In this document: piece after piece, positions 12,341 to 26,191 of the stretch
Numbering within the stretch: position 1 is the first letter of the stretch
Layout of the letters: each line of letters starts with the position of its first letter
Source of the DNA: Paraspadella gotoi
Lineage: Eukaryota > Chaetognatha
Length of the DNA stretch: 64,000 nucleotides
Direction of reading: 5' to 3'
Assembly: GCA_051294375.1 (NCBI GenBank)
Contig: CM119268.1
Location: 9,866,370-9,930,369 of the forward strand
Position numbers and translations under genes: made by a program
The notes under the pieces: generated by a model
The model's input: the letters and a program-made list of their open reading frames with translations, nothing else
Databases searched by the model: none
Told to the model about the DNA's origin: nothing

Positions 12341-15300
12341 AAAAATGAATGAGAGAATGAAAGAAAGAAAGAAAGAAAGAATGAAATAAAGAAAGAAAGA
12401 AAGAAAGAAAGAAAGAATGAAAGAAAGAATAGTCAAAAAAGCCAGATAACAAAGGTGAGCTCGTGATAAGACTGTAAGAGACGAACAAGCATGACTCAGC
12501 AAAAAGTTTCTCTGTACTTACGTCAACATTGAGAAATGAACTTCCCCGTGTGAGATTATTCGTATTCACGGGGTGATTGCCTAATTCGTATTGCCTAAAC
12601 CTGCCCTCGTTTTTACTTTAAAAAACCGCCGGTATTTTCTCAAAACGTCAGCAAAATCTCTTCTAGCATTTTTTCCTTAAAAATTCTTGCCAACTTAAAA
12701 TTCTTTCCAACGACCACGAGGCAAATCGTACTTACCTCATTTTTACTTTAAACAATTTTCAATCTCCGTCCAAAAAAAAAAAAAAAAAACATTTTAAAAA
12801 CAGAAACAAAAAAAAATGAGTCCGTCCATTTTTTGCCTCCGTCTTTTCCTCAACCTGCTCGTCATATTCCTCCTTCCCCTTTCCGCGTTCGCCTCCTCCA
12901 AAGAGTTCGCCGTCCCCGGTCCCTTCAACATCTCCGTCACTCTCGCCTCCGGCTCCGAATCGACCCTCCGCGCTTGGGTCCGCGCCGGCGGCAAAACGCG
13001 CATCAACGTCGACATGCGTTTCTCGGCGGAACTGGGTCTCCCGCCAGAAGCGGCCGCTTGCAACGCGACCGAGGACGCCCACGGCGCCGGCCGCGCCATC
13101 GGTCCCGACGCACGCGCCTTGCAGCTCATCGTGGATTGGTGCCGCTGGGAATGGAACCTCCTGGACAAGAGCGGCGTCTGGGATCCGGACTTTCGGTTCC
13201 TCACCTATTCGCTCGGAATCGTCGCTCTCGCCGAACAGGACATCAACGTCGTCGTCGCTTTCAACGCTTCCGCCTCAGACGCCGCCAAAAAATATTTCCG
13301 CCGCTGTCTCGACGACGCCCGGAAGTTGCAGGAGGTGGCTCGCGCGGTCAAGTGGACCGTGGACGGGATCGTTCGCCGCGAGGCAAAGCGGTTGGAGGGA
13401 GGCGACGGAGATCCGGACGACGTGCCCTCCAGAGACGGCGGCCGCCAATGTCGAGTGCCCTATCAGTCGGCGAGTAGCTTCGGCCAGGGGCTCGACGAGG
13501 AGAGCCGGTTGTGCTTCAAAGCGATTCGACCGGCGAAGGAATTGATCGTCGATTATCTGAAGACAAAGATCAACCAATCGATCGTCGAGGACGATTACGC
13601 GTTGACCAGCGTTTGTCTGACGGGAAAGAAATTCCTTGGAGTCGCCAAAGCTGGCGACGCGGTCGAGCAAAGGTTAACCGAGGCTTTTGCCACCTCAGTT
13701 GACGTGTTCAGGTATAAATGCTTAGTAAAAGAAATGACGCAGCAATTAAAATTTATTAGTAAATAAAACTAAATATTTAATTAATTCGTACTAATTAGAC
13801 TAAATTTGAGTCAGTTCCTGATTTAAGAAAAACAATTTTGCTATGGCAACAGCCGGGTTGCCTGTTATGCCCATTGCGATGGGGCGTCTCACTGTTGGCT
13901 TTGGGGGGCTTCCGACCCTCAGTGACGTCTCCTGTCACTGGCGCGGTTACCCTCGACGTGTCCGCTTTGCCAACGCAGAGGGAAAGTCGTTAGGATTGTG
14001 GATGGAACGACGACGGCCTGGGATGGTGCGTTCCCCCTCTGAGCCAATGGAGACTGGCTGAACGATGGTCTATGTGAGGCAGTGTGAATTTACTGCCACA
14101 AGATCCCCGGGCCAAGACATTACTCAGGTTCTCCAGGCCTGAGAGGTGTCTGTGAAGACTCCTCCCATAGTGGGAGAGAGACAGAGAGCGCGAGTAGTGG
14201 GGGCATAGGCGTTTGTCGTAGCGTACCCAAAGTTGGCAGGGTATAGGCGTTTGTCGTAGCTTACCCTGAGAAGGTTGCGTGTTTGATAGTAAGGCTCACC
14301 ACTTATGGCAACAGCCGGGTTGCCTGTGATGCCCATTGGGATGGGGCATCTCACTTTTGGCTTCTCAGTGACGCCTCCAGACACTGGTGCGGTTACCCTA
14401 GGATGGTCTCGCTTTGCCAACGCAGAGGAAAGTCGTTAGGACTGTGGATGGAACGCAATGCTTGGAATGGTGCGTTTCCCCTCTGAGCCAATGGGATTGT
14501 AGATGCGAATATACTGCAACAGTGCTCAATTTAGAAGAATTTAAATTAATTATTTGGAAATTTGGAAATCAAAGTTAAATTTATTTCCCCTCCTCAGAAT
14601 CTTGTTCTACGTATTCTCCTTCATCTTCCTTCCTCTCATCATCTTCCGAATTTATCCGAGCAGCGACGAGGTTCGCAGCTTTACCGAATCTTCGGAGGCG
14701 CGACCCGAGGAGCTCCGCCGCGCCTCCGCCGTCGACGTCCTGCGACCCCCCGGCGGCTCGGCGTCGAGCGGTCCGTCGTCGAATCAGGAGTCGAGCGTTG
14801 CCTCCAACCGTGCCTCGGCGGCGTCCAACTCGGGGGACTTCTCATCTGTTGCATTTCGTGGCGGCGGCCGTCGCGACGAAACAATTGAGATGCGGAATCT
14901 GGCGGGGAAGGATATCACCGGCGAAGAAATCGAGGTCGACGACGCTGAGACGTCTCCTCTTCGCGGCGTTCCGAACGGCGTCGTCAAGAGCCAAGTTCCC
15001 CCTCCCGTCGAAGACGACCTCGATGTTTCACCGGGATTCGGTTGCGAAAAATGTTGTTTCGCTCCCANNNNNNNNNNTTATAACTCTATCGCTAAATTTT
15101 TAACTTACTTTTCCTTAATCGACGAAAGCGCCGCCTCAGACGAAACCGCCGACTCAGCTAACGCGGATGACCTCGCCTGCGTTGCCATGGACGACCGGAC
15201 GCCACCAATCAGTCCCTTCGCTATCCTCACCATCAAAATCTCTTGCGGAACGAAGGACTGCGGCAAAATCTTCGCCGCCACTTTAACCCTTGTTCGCCGC

Positions 15301-17156
15301 CTCGTCCTAGTCATGTTCGTCTCCATACACGCCTGTCTCGTCATGGCCTACTGCGACCAACGATTCCACGCCCACCTTGTCGAGCCGCTGATGGCGCTCC
15401 ATTTGCATTACGGCGTAAATGTGCCGGATCTCAAGTTTTGGAACTACTTTGCGCACAACACGTGGAACTGGACCTATTCTTCAGTTATTCTCTATTGGTT
15501 TTTCAACGTGCTCTTTCTCTCTTTTCCCAAAGTCACCCGAGCGTGCGTAGAGTCGTTATACTTTTCGCCCAGCTTTGGCTGCTACCAAATTCCCCACGTT
15601 CCGGAGCATTTGAGGGGTTTGGACGGCCTTAATGGCGTCTGTCGTGGAATGATAACCCGTCTTGGGATGCCTTACTCGATGGCGTTTTGGCGCAGCATCT
15701 GGCCGCAGATTCAAGAGGATTTGAAGGAAAAGAGATGGTGGAGGATCCTCTCCTTGATCTGGGGATACCTCACCACCTTCCCCGTCGTCTCCCTGTTGCC
15801 ATTACACGCGTTCACACCATGCCTCTGTGGCTCCGACCTTTGCTATTTTATCAAAATTATCCTCTTCATTTTTAAAAACGTTTGGGCTTTGTCTCTTTAC
15901 GGCATCTCTGGCTATTTCGCCTACGAGACACTGACCATCTATTTACATTTCGTCCTTTTCACTCTGACCGCCATCGTCTGCCACTACCAGCTGACGGTGA
16001 ACGTGATCGGTCTCGTGGCCGGCTGCGTCACCTTCGCCTGGAATCTCCACTCGAGGTCTCGCGACAAACACCTCTCGCTCAAACGGTCCGTCCTCGAAGC
16101 CGTCGAGAAGTTCGACGAGAAGAAGAACAAGCATCCCAACGCCAACAAGCTCTACGCCCACGATCCTCAGGAACTCCTCTATTGCAGGGTGCCAGTTCTG
16201 GTGTGGTACGGGCCCCGAGGCATTCCTTACGTGCCCAAGCCGCTGTGGAAGAAGATAGTAAACGAGTTGTGCCCCGTCGGCCTCGAACGCCTTTTCTACG
16301 GCCTAAAGATGTTCGGCATGTGCGTTCTCGTCGCCTTTGTTTACATGGTGATGCGCACGCTGCGCGTCGGCGACGATGAGGAGCAGGTCTTCAGCGTAGC
16401 GCAGACATTCGTCACGGTCGTCGTCGTCGTCGTCCCTTCGATGCTGGCGAGTCTCGTCTCGAGCGTCGAGAGCGACTTCGACGCCCTCCAGCGGAGATAC
16501 AAACTCGACGCGATGATCGAAGATTTTCTTCAAAGCAACACAAATTATTACAACTACGACAGCGGGGAAAGGAAAGAGCATAACTGACCTTGCCTGAAGT
16601 GTGCTTCTATCTAAATGTGCAAACAGTTATTGGTTAGTTTGATTTATACGTTATTTATCATCTATCTAAATAACTAAGCAAACTTATTAATTTGGTTTAA
16701 CTGTGATAATCGCGAGAGAGAGTGAGTATTGTTTTAGTCACCGTTTTTACCTGTTGTTTTACTGTTTTTAATTGTAAATTAAAAATTACTTGTAAATTAT
16801 TCCTTTTAAATATATTCCTTTGAATTTTTATCTCAAATTTTTTTTAAAAAAATCTTACGAGTCTAGTAGCTAGTAGGAAAGACTAGGAGTAATTCAATTT
16901 TGAAAATTACATAGAGTTTTATTATTAAATATTCGTAAAGCTATCAAGATAATGCTTCTAATTACCTAGATACAGAACGAGCTGTGAAATCTGAAAAATA
17001 AAAATTGGGGAAAAAAATTAACCGAAATTAGGTGACTTCTTCAAACTCTTCAAATCAAAGACCCTGAATACTTAGAAATATTACGTTGACTCGAACTCTC
17101 CGGGCTTGAAAAAAAGAAAGAGAAAGAAAGAGAAAGAAAGAAAGAAAGAAAGAAAG

Positions 17157-17187
<31 letters not shown>

Positions 17188-18004
17188 GAAAGAAAAAAGA
17201 AAGAGCCAACGAAGCGTCGTAATGCAATTGTCTTCGTCATCAGACCCATCCTTCGAGTCGTGGACCATCTTGTCATAATGTCATCTTGTCATCATAATGT
17301 CATCTTGTCATAATGCAATTGTCTTCGTCATCAGACCCATCCTTCGAGTCGTGGACCATCTTCTCGTCATGGGCGTCCTCGAGGACGCGGAGATCTCTAT
17401 GGTTCTCTCGCTCATCGATCCCACAAGATTCCCAGGTCTGATCGAGTTGCGACACGAGATCAACTCCTTGCAGAAGCCCATTTATGCATTAACTAAGTCT
17501 CGAGACTAAAATTATCGTCCTCGTCTCAGGATCGAATCTGAGCGGCGGGCTCATTCACCTGATGTTGGACGAGGAGGTAAAACTTCAGCTGTGTCAAGTG
17601 TTGCAGCATCTGAGCGACATCAAACTGAGGACGAGGATCGAATCCATCGTTTCCTTCGCCAACGGATTCATCGCCGACGCTCAAGGGGTCAGATTGACTT
17701 ATTTTTTTTTATTATTAGACTACATTGATTATTAATGTATCAACGGAAGGCTTCATATTAGAAAATGCTCTTTCGTTTTTTCGAACCGAGAATTGGTTCC
17801 GATCGAACTACAAGAACGACATTGATGAAATTTTGCATGAACTAACTATAGGGCAATAGAAATGGGACTATCGAGGGGATTTTTGTATTTGGTCTATGAC
17901 CGGAGATATGGGCCCCTAAGGGGTCAGCCCAGGTGGGCAAAAAATGGGAAAAATCTTTTTTTGAAATTTTGTTAATTTTTTTATCCCGAACAGTTCAAGA
18001 GACG

Positions 18005-18044
<40 letters not shown>

Positions 18045-21000
18045 TATTTATTTATTATTGTGAAAAACCAATTTTTGCTTTATTTCCAGGTTCATGAACA
18101 GAGAAGATTCATGCCAGCTTTCGTTAGGGGAGCAAAAATTAGATCTAAATTGATGGACTAACAATGTTCAAAAGAAGAAGAATCAATTTAATTTTTTGAA
18201 AATTCGTTAAAAATGTTTTTTCAACGAAGTTAATTAAAATTATCCCACAAAATTTTGTCATTTTGTGCCCCACTGAGGTGACCCACCATGGCCCTGTATC
18301 ATAGCTCAGGGGTAAAAATTTGAAAATCGCCTCGATAGTCCCATTTGTACGGCCATTGGGACACTGTACGCAAAATCGTATCAAATTTGGTTCAGTGATT
18401 TGGTCAGAACCGATTCTCGGTTCGAAAAACCGAAAGTTCTTTTTCTAATATGAAGCCTTCTGTAGTAATATATTGGTTTCTATAATCTTCAACAGGCAAT
18501 GCTAAAATATTTAACTTTACCGAACTGTTTTCAGGAGCAACTTCAGCGGTATTTGGACATGAAACAGGCGATTCTACCTCCGGCGGTCATCGCCAGGAAG
18601 ACTCGCGAATTCCGTTGTCCTCCGACGGATCAGGTGCGTCTCCGCCGCGATTCTCGTCGTCGTCGTTGTTGTGACTTTCCAATGGTAGAAAAAAAAAAAA
18701 ACTCTAGTTGTTTCTCAGTAGTGGTACAGTAGTTTTGAATTGTACAATAGTCGCGTTTATTTTCAATGCCTTTTAACTCGGCGCTCTGCAACCGAACAGA
18801 TGAATTCTTTGCTTTCGTTTAACGAAGAGCAACCGCGATCCGATCCAGTGAGTAGTGAATAGTGTTCACTGCTCAGTGAACTAATTGCATAGATAATTAC
18901 AATTGCATGGAACTCCGTGAGATCATTGAATTAACGGAATGAACCAGGGGTTTGCTCTCACCTGCATGGGTCCCTGGGGGGTGTGATTATGTGACAAAAA
19001 TACATATTTCCAATAGCAGTTAATTCAGAAATGACAATTATTAATATTACGATCTAATCTGTAAATAATGATATATTATAAAATATGATAAGATCTTTTC
19101 CATAACGTCGATATAATTCATAAAAAAAGACATAATGTATTTTACCGACTTGTTTAGCATGCTCATAAACAATAATAAGAATTAAAGAAGCGGAAAAAAA
19201 AACAATAAAATTTATGAACAATCAAAAAAATTTTACTGTTTTACGAAACTATCTCATATAACATGTCATTATGTTAAGGACTTAGGAATAAAGAATAATT
19301 TAGGTATATTTTATTTTACCAATCGTTTTGCTAAATGTTTCAAGGGCTACATGAAACATGAACAACAGACATATAATCTGCCGCCGAAAGAGCAACGAAC
19401 CTTCTCGCTTTATCTCGGCATCTCTATTGATGATTATGATTATGTTAAAATATTAATATTATAATTTCTATTTCGCAGATGAAATCTCTGATAAACTTCC
19501 GCGAAGAGGACGACCCACTGTGCCCCTGCAGCCCTGCTCTCCAAGAGCAGCTCCTCGGATTTCACAAGGTGAAACGTCTATCACCAATGAGTCTAGACAC
19601 GATATTCAAATCCAAATTTTAAACTTCTTTTCTTGGGGCTAGGAGTTGCTGTGGAATTGCGGCGTGGTGAAGGAAGAGGAAGAGGAGGAGGCGGAGGAGT
19701 CGCCCAAGTCTCTGAAGGAGCACCTCCTTAGCATCGTGTCGTCGCCGTGCAGCCGCGGCGCTGACGACGCCGTCGTCGAGGCTGGAGAAATAGCGGCCCC
19801 AGAGGGTAGGAATTTATATAATTAATGGATCAATAATTCAATAGATCGATGAATAAATTAATTTATCAATTCTAACTATTAAAAAAGTTTCGAATGAAGC
19901 AATCAATCAAACCCCTCCGCTCCACCCAGACCCCTTCCGAGAGTTGATCAACACCACGGTCGTGAAGTGGGCGACCGATCACCAGATCCACGACCCTCAT
20001 CTCGTCCGCGAGATGTTCTCCCTTCTCTTCCGCCAGTACGACGCGCTGGGCGAAGTCTCCGCCGCCATGGAGAAGGCCTACGTGATCGGGTCAGCTTCGC
20101 AGGCCGACGTTAACGGACTTCTCAAGGCGTTGGGGCAGATCAGGGCGCTGCTCTCCGTGCAAATGTCCTGGGACGAGGAGATGCTCATGAGGACGAGACT
20201 CAAGTATGATTTTTATTATTCTTTTAATTTTAGTCAAGAAATATCAACCTTTTATCACTGCAATATTACGTAAGACCTTTTCCGTCGACAGCGAACTCAT
20301 GGACAACAAGGTGTTCTACCAACATCCGGACCTCATGCGAGTCCTTAGCATCCACGAAACTGTCATGGCGGTCATGGTCAACACGTTATCCAAATCTTCA
20401 GTGACAGCAGGGGGCGACAACGAGGGCGACGACGCGGGGCCAGCAGTGGTAGGAACTACTAACTCCCGATTAAGCTCATTATCGTAGTCAAATGATAATT
20501 GAAAAGATAGTTGAACGCATAGTCATATTGTAGCAAAATGTTACATGAATTTCGGAGATTATTGGCTTTACGACGAGTGAAAATTATTAAAAAGCCAAAA
20601 TGAACCGATTTTCATATAAAAAGGAAATTATGAAACGTTTCATTATTACTGCAATATGCAAATGACATTACAATTTCATTGAGGTAGTAAACCTTATGTT
20701 GCTAAATGTGCCCAGGACGTGGCCAAGTCTGATTCGACCGAGATGGTGACGGCTTGCTGTCGATTCCTCTGCTATTTCTGTCGGACGTCGAGGGCCAATC
20801 AACGTGCCATGTTCGAGCATCTCTCGTATCTGCTTGACAACAGCGCCATGTTGCTGTCGCAACCGTCGCTAAGGGGATCCGGTTAGTTAACGGACGATTT
20901 ACCACCGAGGCGATTTTAATTCCTCGACTTCTTTTAAAACCCCAGCCCCCTTGGACGTCGCGTACTCTTCCCTGATGGACAACAACATGCTGGCGTTGGC

Positions 21001-24000
21001 TCTGAGGGAGGGTCACTTGGAGAAGGTCACCATCTACCTCTCCAAATGCGGACTCAACTCCAACCAGGTGAAACCCGAATCCGGTCACTTTTTACGCATT
21101 TTAATTCGTTTTAATTCGTTAATTTTAGCTCGTCTACTTTTAAAAAGTTTTTTCTTCAATGTTTCTCATTTCGTGGTTCCAGGACCTAATCTCCAAGGGT
21201 TACCCCGACATCGGCTGGGATCCCGTCGACGGAGAACGATACTTGGATTTTCTGAGGTTCTGCGTCTGGGTCAACGGTGAGAATCCCATCTGATAATCGC
21301 TGTAATCGAAAATCTTTCTGGAGTGTAATTGGAAAACCGTCGGCGATTACTCAATTATTTTATCTTGAAATATAAATATAAATAAATGAATTTAAAAAAA
21401 ACATGTGTGCTACAATTCGCCCGCCAGACCTGGACCTGATCTCTTCAATATGATTTGCATATTTAAGTAATTCATGTGATTTGGAAAATATTTTACAACT
21501 GTTAATGCTGAAGAAGGCTTGTACCTAAGCCGAAACATGTCCATTATAACAAAATAAATCGTTGTTGATACTAATTTCAAACTCTTCTAATTATCTCTAC
21601 ACAACGAAAAGAGAGGATTACATCACAATGGAAAATATATAATAATTGCTCTCTTTGGCGATTGTAAATAACCTTTTGCGATCGTTAATTGGTTAGAAGC
21701 ACAAGGGTACGTAAATGTTTACTCAATCTCATCTCTTACTCCCTTCCAGGCGAATCGATCGAGGAAAACGCGAATCTGGTCATCCGCCTTCTCATCCGTC
21801 GGCCCGAATGCCTCGGCCCGGCGTTGGCGGGCGAGGGCGGGGGCCTGTTGAAGGCTATGAAGGGCGGGATCAAGATCAGCCAGAGCATTCGCGTCGCCAA
21901 AGACCCGAGTCAGGCCAAGCTCTTCGAAGCGCTCAACGAGGGCACGCCTCTCGACGACGTCGTCATCCCGTGAGTGGAGTGTCGGGCTTTGACGCCGAAG
22001 CGAGGAATTGGAAATTAAAAAGGCTCGGGTATCCAGTATGTATTTAAATCCTGCGTTCTTCCATTTTTACAATAGGAGATATAACTACAGCGCTTTGCCG
22101 GAAGAAGACGATGATTACATTGATATGGGTGAGTAAAAAATTGATGATTCAATAGATTAATTATTAGAAATAATGTAAGTTCAACTTTTTATTTATCAGT
22201 TAATTTTAAAAAAATTGTCCCCCTTATCTGACTATTAGTAATTATATCGAGAATAACGGCAGGCTAGGCAAAATGGTATTCGTAATTTTATACAAGTTGA
22301 AATCAACGTTCTCTCTTGTACGACAGGCGACGCCGTGCTGACTTTCTACTCGGTCCTGGTCGACCTCCTGGGTCGATGCGCCCCTTCCGAGGAGGCCATC
22401 AAGATGGGGAAGAGCGACTCTCTCCGCGCGCGCGCCATCTTAAGATCGCTCGTCTCCACCGTCGATCTCGAGGGGGCATTGTCGCTTAGGTTCATCCTGC
22501 CCTCTGTCGGCAATGAAGGTGTGGTTTTTTGTTTGTCGTAACACTTCGCGTTTAACTTTTTTCATTTGTTTTTAACCTTTATTTATTTTGTTTACGTATC
22601 AACATCGTATTTATCTCTTTCCGATTTATTTATTTCATCTACATTCTCTAGATGGATCCAGCGACATGCCCCCCGGTCTACTTCCGACGCACAAGGCTGC
22701 TCTGGTGTTGTTTATGGATCGCGTGTACGGGGTGCCCGATCAAGAGACTTTTATGAGAATCCTGGAGAACGCCTTCCTGCCCGACATGAGAACGGCCACC
22801 ACGCTGGACTCGGTGAGGAGTGAGAACTATTTAATCTCGCGATGTGAAAATCACGTTGTCAATTTTTGAAAAGTTTTCCTTTGTAATCAATTTTCTCTCT
22901 CACGAAGGTTTGAAATTTTAATAATTCAAAGGAAACAAAACTGAACCGAAAATTTCCCACTTTGTTATAGATTCGGTTAATGATGAATTGAAAGCTTATC
23001 CATCAACTAGTAACGATTTTAATGTCGTTGAATAATGAATATAAACGTAAAGACGTGACCGACGTTTATAACTCAACGTACGTGCCGTAAAAACAACTAT
23101 TTCTCTTTTGCTTTTTAAAAAAACAAAAACAAAAACAAAAAAAAAAACAAAAGGCGAGATTGGTAAGAGACGACGCCAAACGGAAGAGGAATTCGATCCT
23201 CGCGTCCAAAAATATATCGATTTTCGGTAGATTAGAACGAAATAATTTTAAAACAAAAGGGAATCGCCTCATCTTCGCGAAATTGACAAACGTTTCCAGT
23301 TTAAATAATGAAGTCCGCATCAATGAATGCAGTGAATATGTTGGTTTTTTTTCTCCCTGCATTGAATTGAACAAAATGATTATATTAAATTTCACGCGGC
23401 ATTCATTGTTTCAAAGTTTAAAATAAAATCAGTTTCAATTTCTCGAATCGTTGATACTAATTATTTTTTTGATCCTGAATTAGAATTTAACTAGAAGTTT
23501 TATTTATTTTTTAATACGCGCTGACAATCTCAATTCTAACTTGTGCGAATGAAAGAAAAGAATCAATAATTATATGACGGTTTTTTGAGCAACGAAGTTT
23601 TTTATCTTAATCGTGTCTAAGTTGGACATTTAATCTCCACCCTACATCCCTGCCCGATTAGGCGTCGGAAAAGACCGAGAGCGACATGGCTTTGGCGCTC
23701 AACCGTTACCTTGGCAACGCGGTTCTTCCGCTGCTCATCAAGTATTCCTACTTTTTCAAAGGCAAGTGATTAAGGTTTTAAATACGTCACTGAAGCCACC
23801 ACGACACGACATTAGACGGCGACCCAATACCAAATCTAAAGAACAATAGCGACCAATTGTAATAATTATGTTCAGATTCGGACAGTCACAACTCTTTGGT
23901 GGAAACGACACTGCACACGGCTTATAGACTCTCCAAGTGCAGGAGTCTGACGAAGGGACAGCGTGAGATCGCCGCCAACTTTCTGCTCGCCTTGACTGAG

Positions 24001-25203
24001 TCAGTTTTTTTAAGAAAAAATTGTCATTTTTAAAAAGAATTCTTTTAATTTTAAATGTTAATACCAAAGTTTATTATCACCATTAGTTGACTGTTTTCCC
24101 AGTAAATTTAATGTTTATACGTATATATAAATATTGCATAAAGTACAAATATTTATTTAATAACATTTTTTCAGCGAACTGAAGGCGCCGATGATGACGT
24201 CGCTCCTCCGCAAGCTCGTCCACGATATCCCCGCCCTCTCCGAACACACAGTCGTCCCCTTAAAGGTCAGTACAGTCGAGTTTTTCTCGAATTTTTTTTT
24301 TTCGAGAGCGATCCCAATGCTTCCCTTAAAACTCTCTCTACCTTCGCTGTCGAATCGGAAAGGCGGTAAGACGTCGGATTAGTTAAACCAGTACACGTGT
24401 ACTATTAGTTACCTTCGTATCGTTTCGCTATTACATAGTGCTTTATAGTGTATTATAGTATTCGAATACATTTATGTAAAACATCATAAAACTTCGCTTT
24501 TCATCCGTTTTTTTTTTTTTTTTTTCAGTTCGCTCATTCCGTGGCCCTTCGTTCATTCGTTTTCCAAATCGCCGCTATTTTGTTTCTTTTCTTTCACTCC
24601 GTCGTTTTCGGTTCGTTTCCGCTAGGTGCTGACTCTTCACTACGAGCGACACAGCAAATACTACGGGAGCGAAAAGGGACAATTTGCCACGGCGACGGAA
24701 GAAGAAAAGAGGCTAACGATGCAACTCTTCACTGGGATATTTGATTCTCTCGCTCAACGGGTGAGAGATGCGATTACCAGAACTAACTAATACAAAAAAT
24801 TAACTCTTATTACTGAATATACGTTTTATTGTAGTTGTTTATTGTAGTCCTTTCTCATATAAATTTTAAATTACTGTTTGAAAAAAACTAATCCTATTTT
24901 TACCATCGTCATTTTGTACATTATTATAAAATTGGTGCAACCAATATAAAAATTAACTAATATCTAATAACTAATTTTCTAATTCTCCCCCTCCCCTCAA
25001 ACAGGCCTACGATCCCGATCTCTTTGGCAACGCCTTGCCCTGCCTCATCGCAATCGGCTGTGCCCTCCCGCCCGATTACGCCCTCACCCGCTCCGACGAG
25101 ACCATCGCTGCTATGACGGCTCAGCCCTCTGACGGCGTCTATCAGCCCAAACCGATCGACACGAGGGGGTCAGTCTTTCTCTGTCTTTTCCCCTGTCTTT
25201 TTA

Positions 25204-25297
<94 letters not shown>

Positions 25298-26147
25298 TCC
25301 ATCAAAATCATTCATGATGGTAATTACCAGATGCCCTGCAGAAAAGAAAATGCAGTAAATCTCACTTTGATGGGGCATAAAATCCCACAAGTACATGAAC
25401 TCAAATTTTTGGGCTGCACCATAGATGATAGTCTTCTCTGGTCAAGTCATATAAATAAATTATTAAATAAAAGTCAACATAAAATATATGCCATAAATAA
25501 ACTTGCAAAATTTTGTAATGGCAATAACAATATTGAAGTAATGCGCCTTTTTGACAGCTTAATAGTCTCTAACCTGCTTATTCAGCACCTGCATACCTTG
25601 CCATGAGCGGGGTCCACTGGGAAAAAATTGACCGAATGTTCATGAAAGCCATCAAAAAGTTCATTAAAGTTCCCCAACAAACTGAAAATCAAGCAGTACT
25701 TGATTGCGAATCGGACGGGATATGTTATCAGCGACCTTGAAAGAACGCGCAAAGAAGAGGATTTTTAACATTGTGAAGCACACAGAAGTTTTCGGAGAAT
25801 ATATTGCAAAAATAAGGGAAAGGGACCCACATCAACATCAATCTATTCTAGACTCAATTTTACGAGAAGACAATATTGATATTAGGGAATGCCTTATGTG
25901 TTATTTTAAGATAAGCATTGTTGCGTCGCACGCCACTAGGAATTACTTGAGAATCAAGTATTTGTGTGGTTTCTATTTTTTATTTCTTTTCCTGAATACT
26001 AATATTTTAGTAGATACACATTTTTTTTCTGTGTAGTTAAAAAAAAAAGTTGCTTTCTGTATTAGAAAACGAATCAATGAATGAACGGACCATCGTTACC
26101 TTATAGGTCCTTCTTGCAGAGGGTACCTAGGTCCATGTATAACCATA

Positions 26148-26191
<44 letters not shown>

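Larger units (their letters stand above)
11738..12815. other. 5' part of a large RyR intron, ahead of the nested gene
   Basis: It holds a hammerhead-like repeat (near 12070-12125) and a long GAAA microsatellite (12233-12427), and ends in a poly-A run just before the nested gene's ATG. A promoter for the nested gene is expected here, but I cannot point to a convincing TATA or initiator. Confidence 0.5.

Noticed and set aside
12233-12427. CRISPR-like array
   Set aside because: A plain tetranucleotide microsatellite in animal DNA. There are no spacers.
12153-12569. Long - strand frames of Phe/Leu/Ser repeats
   Set aside because: Direct translation of the (GAAA)n microsatellite. No start context, domain or splice logic.
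12833-13477. 214-codon Arg/Pro-rich frame overlapping the nested gene
   Set aside because: A +1-frame shadow of the GC-rich membrane-protein exon. The real frame has a signal peptide and an in-phase splice junction.
15882-16379. Arg-rich 165-codon frame
   Set aside because: Shadow of the membrane-protein exon 14598-16587.
17050-17276. Short - strand frames with Phe/Ser/Leu runs
   Set aside because: Microsatellite translation plus antisense of the duplicated RyR exon start.
25142-25396. Arg-Glu repeat frame on the - strand
   Set aside because: The (CT)n tract read in reverse.
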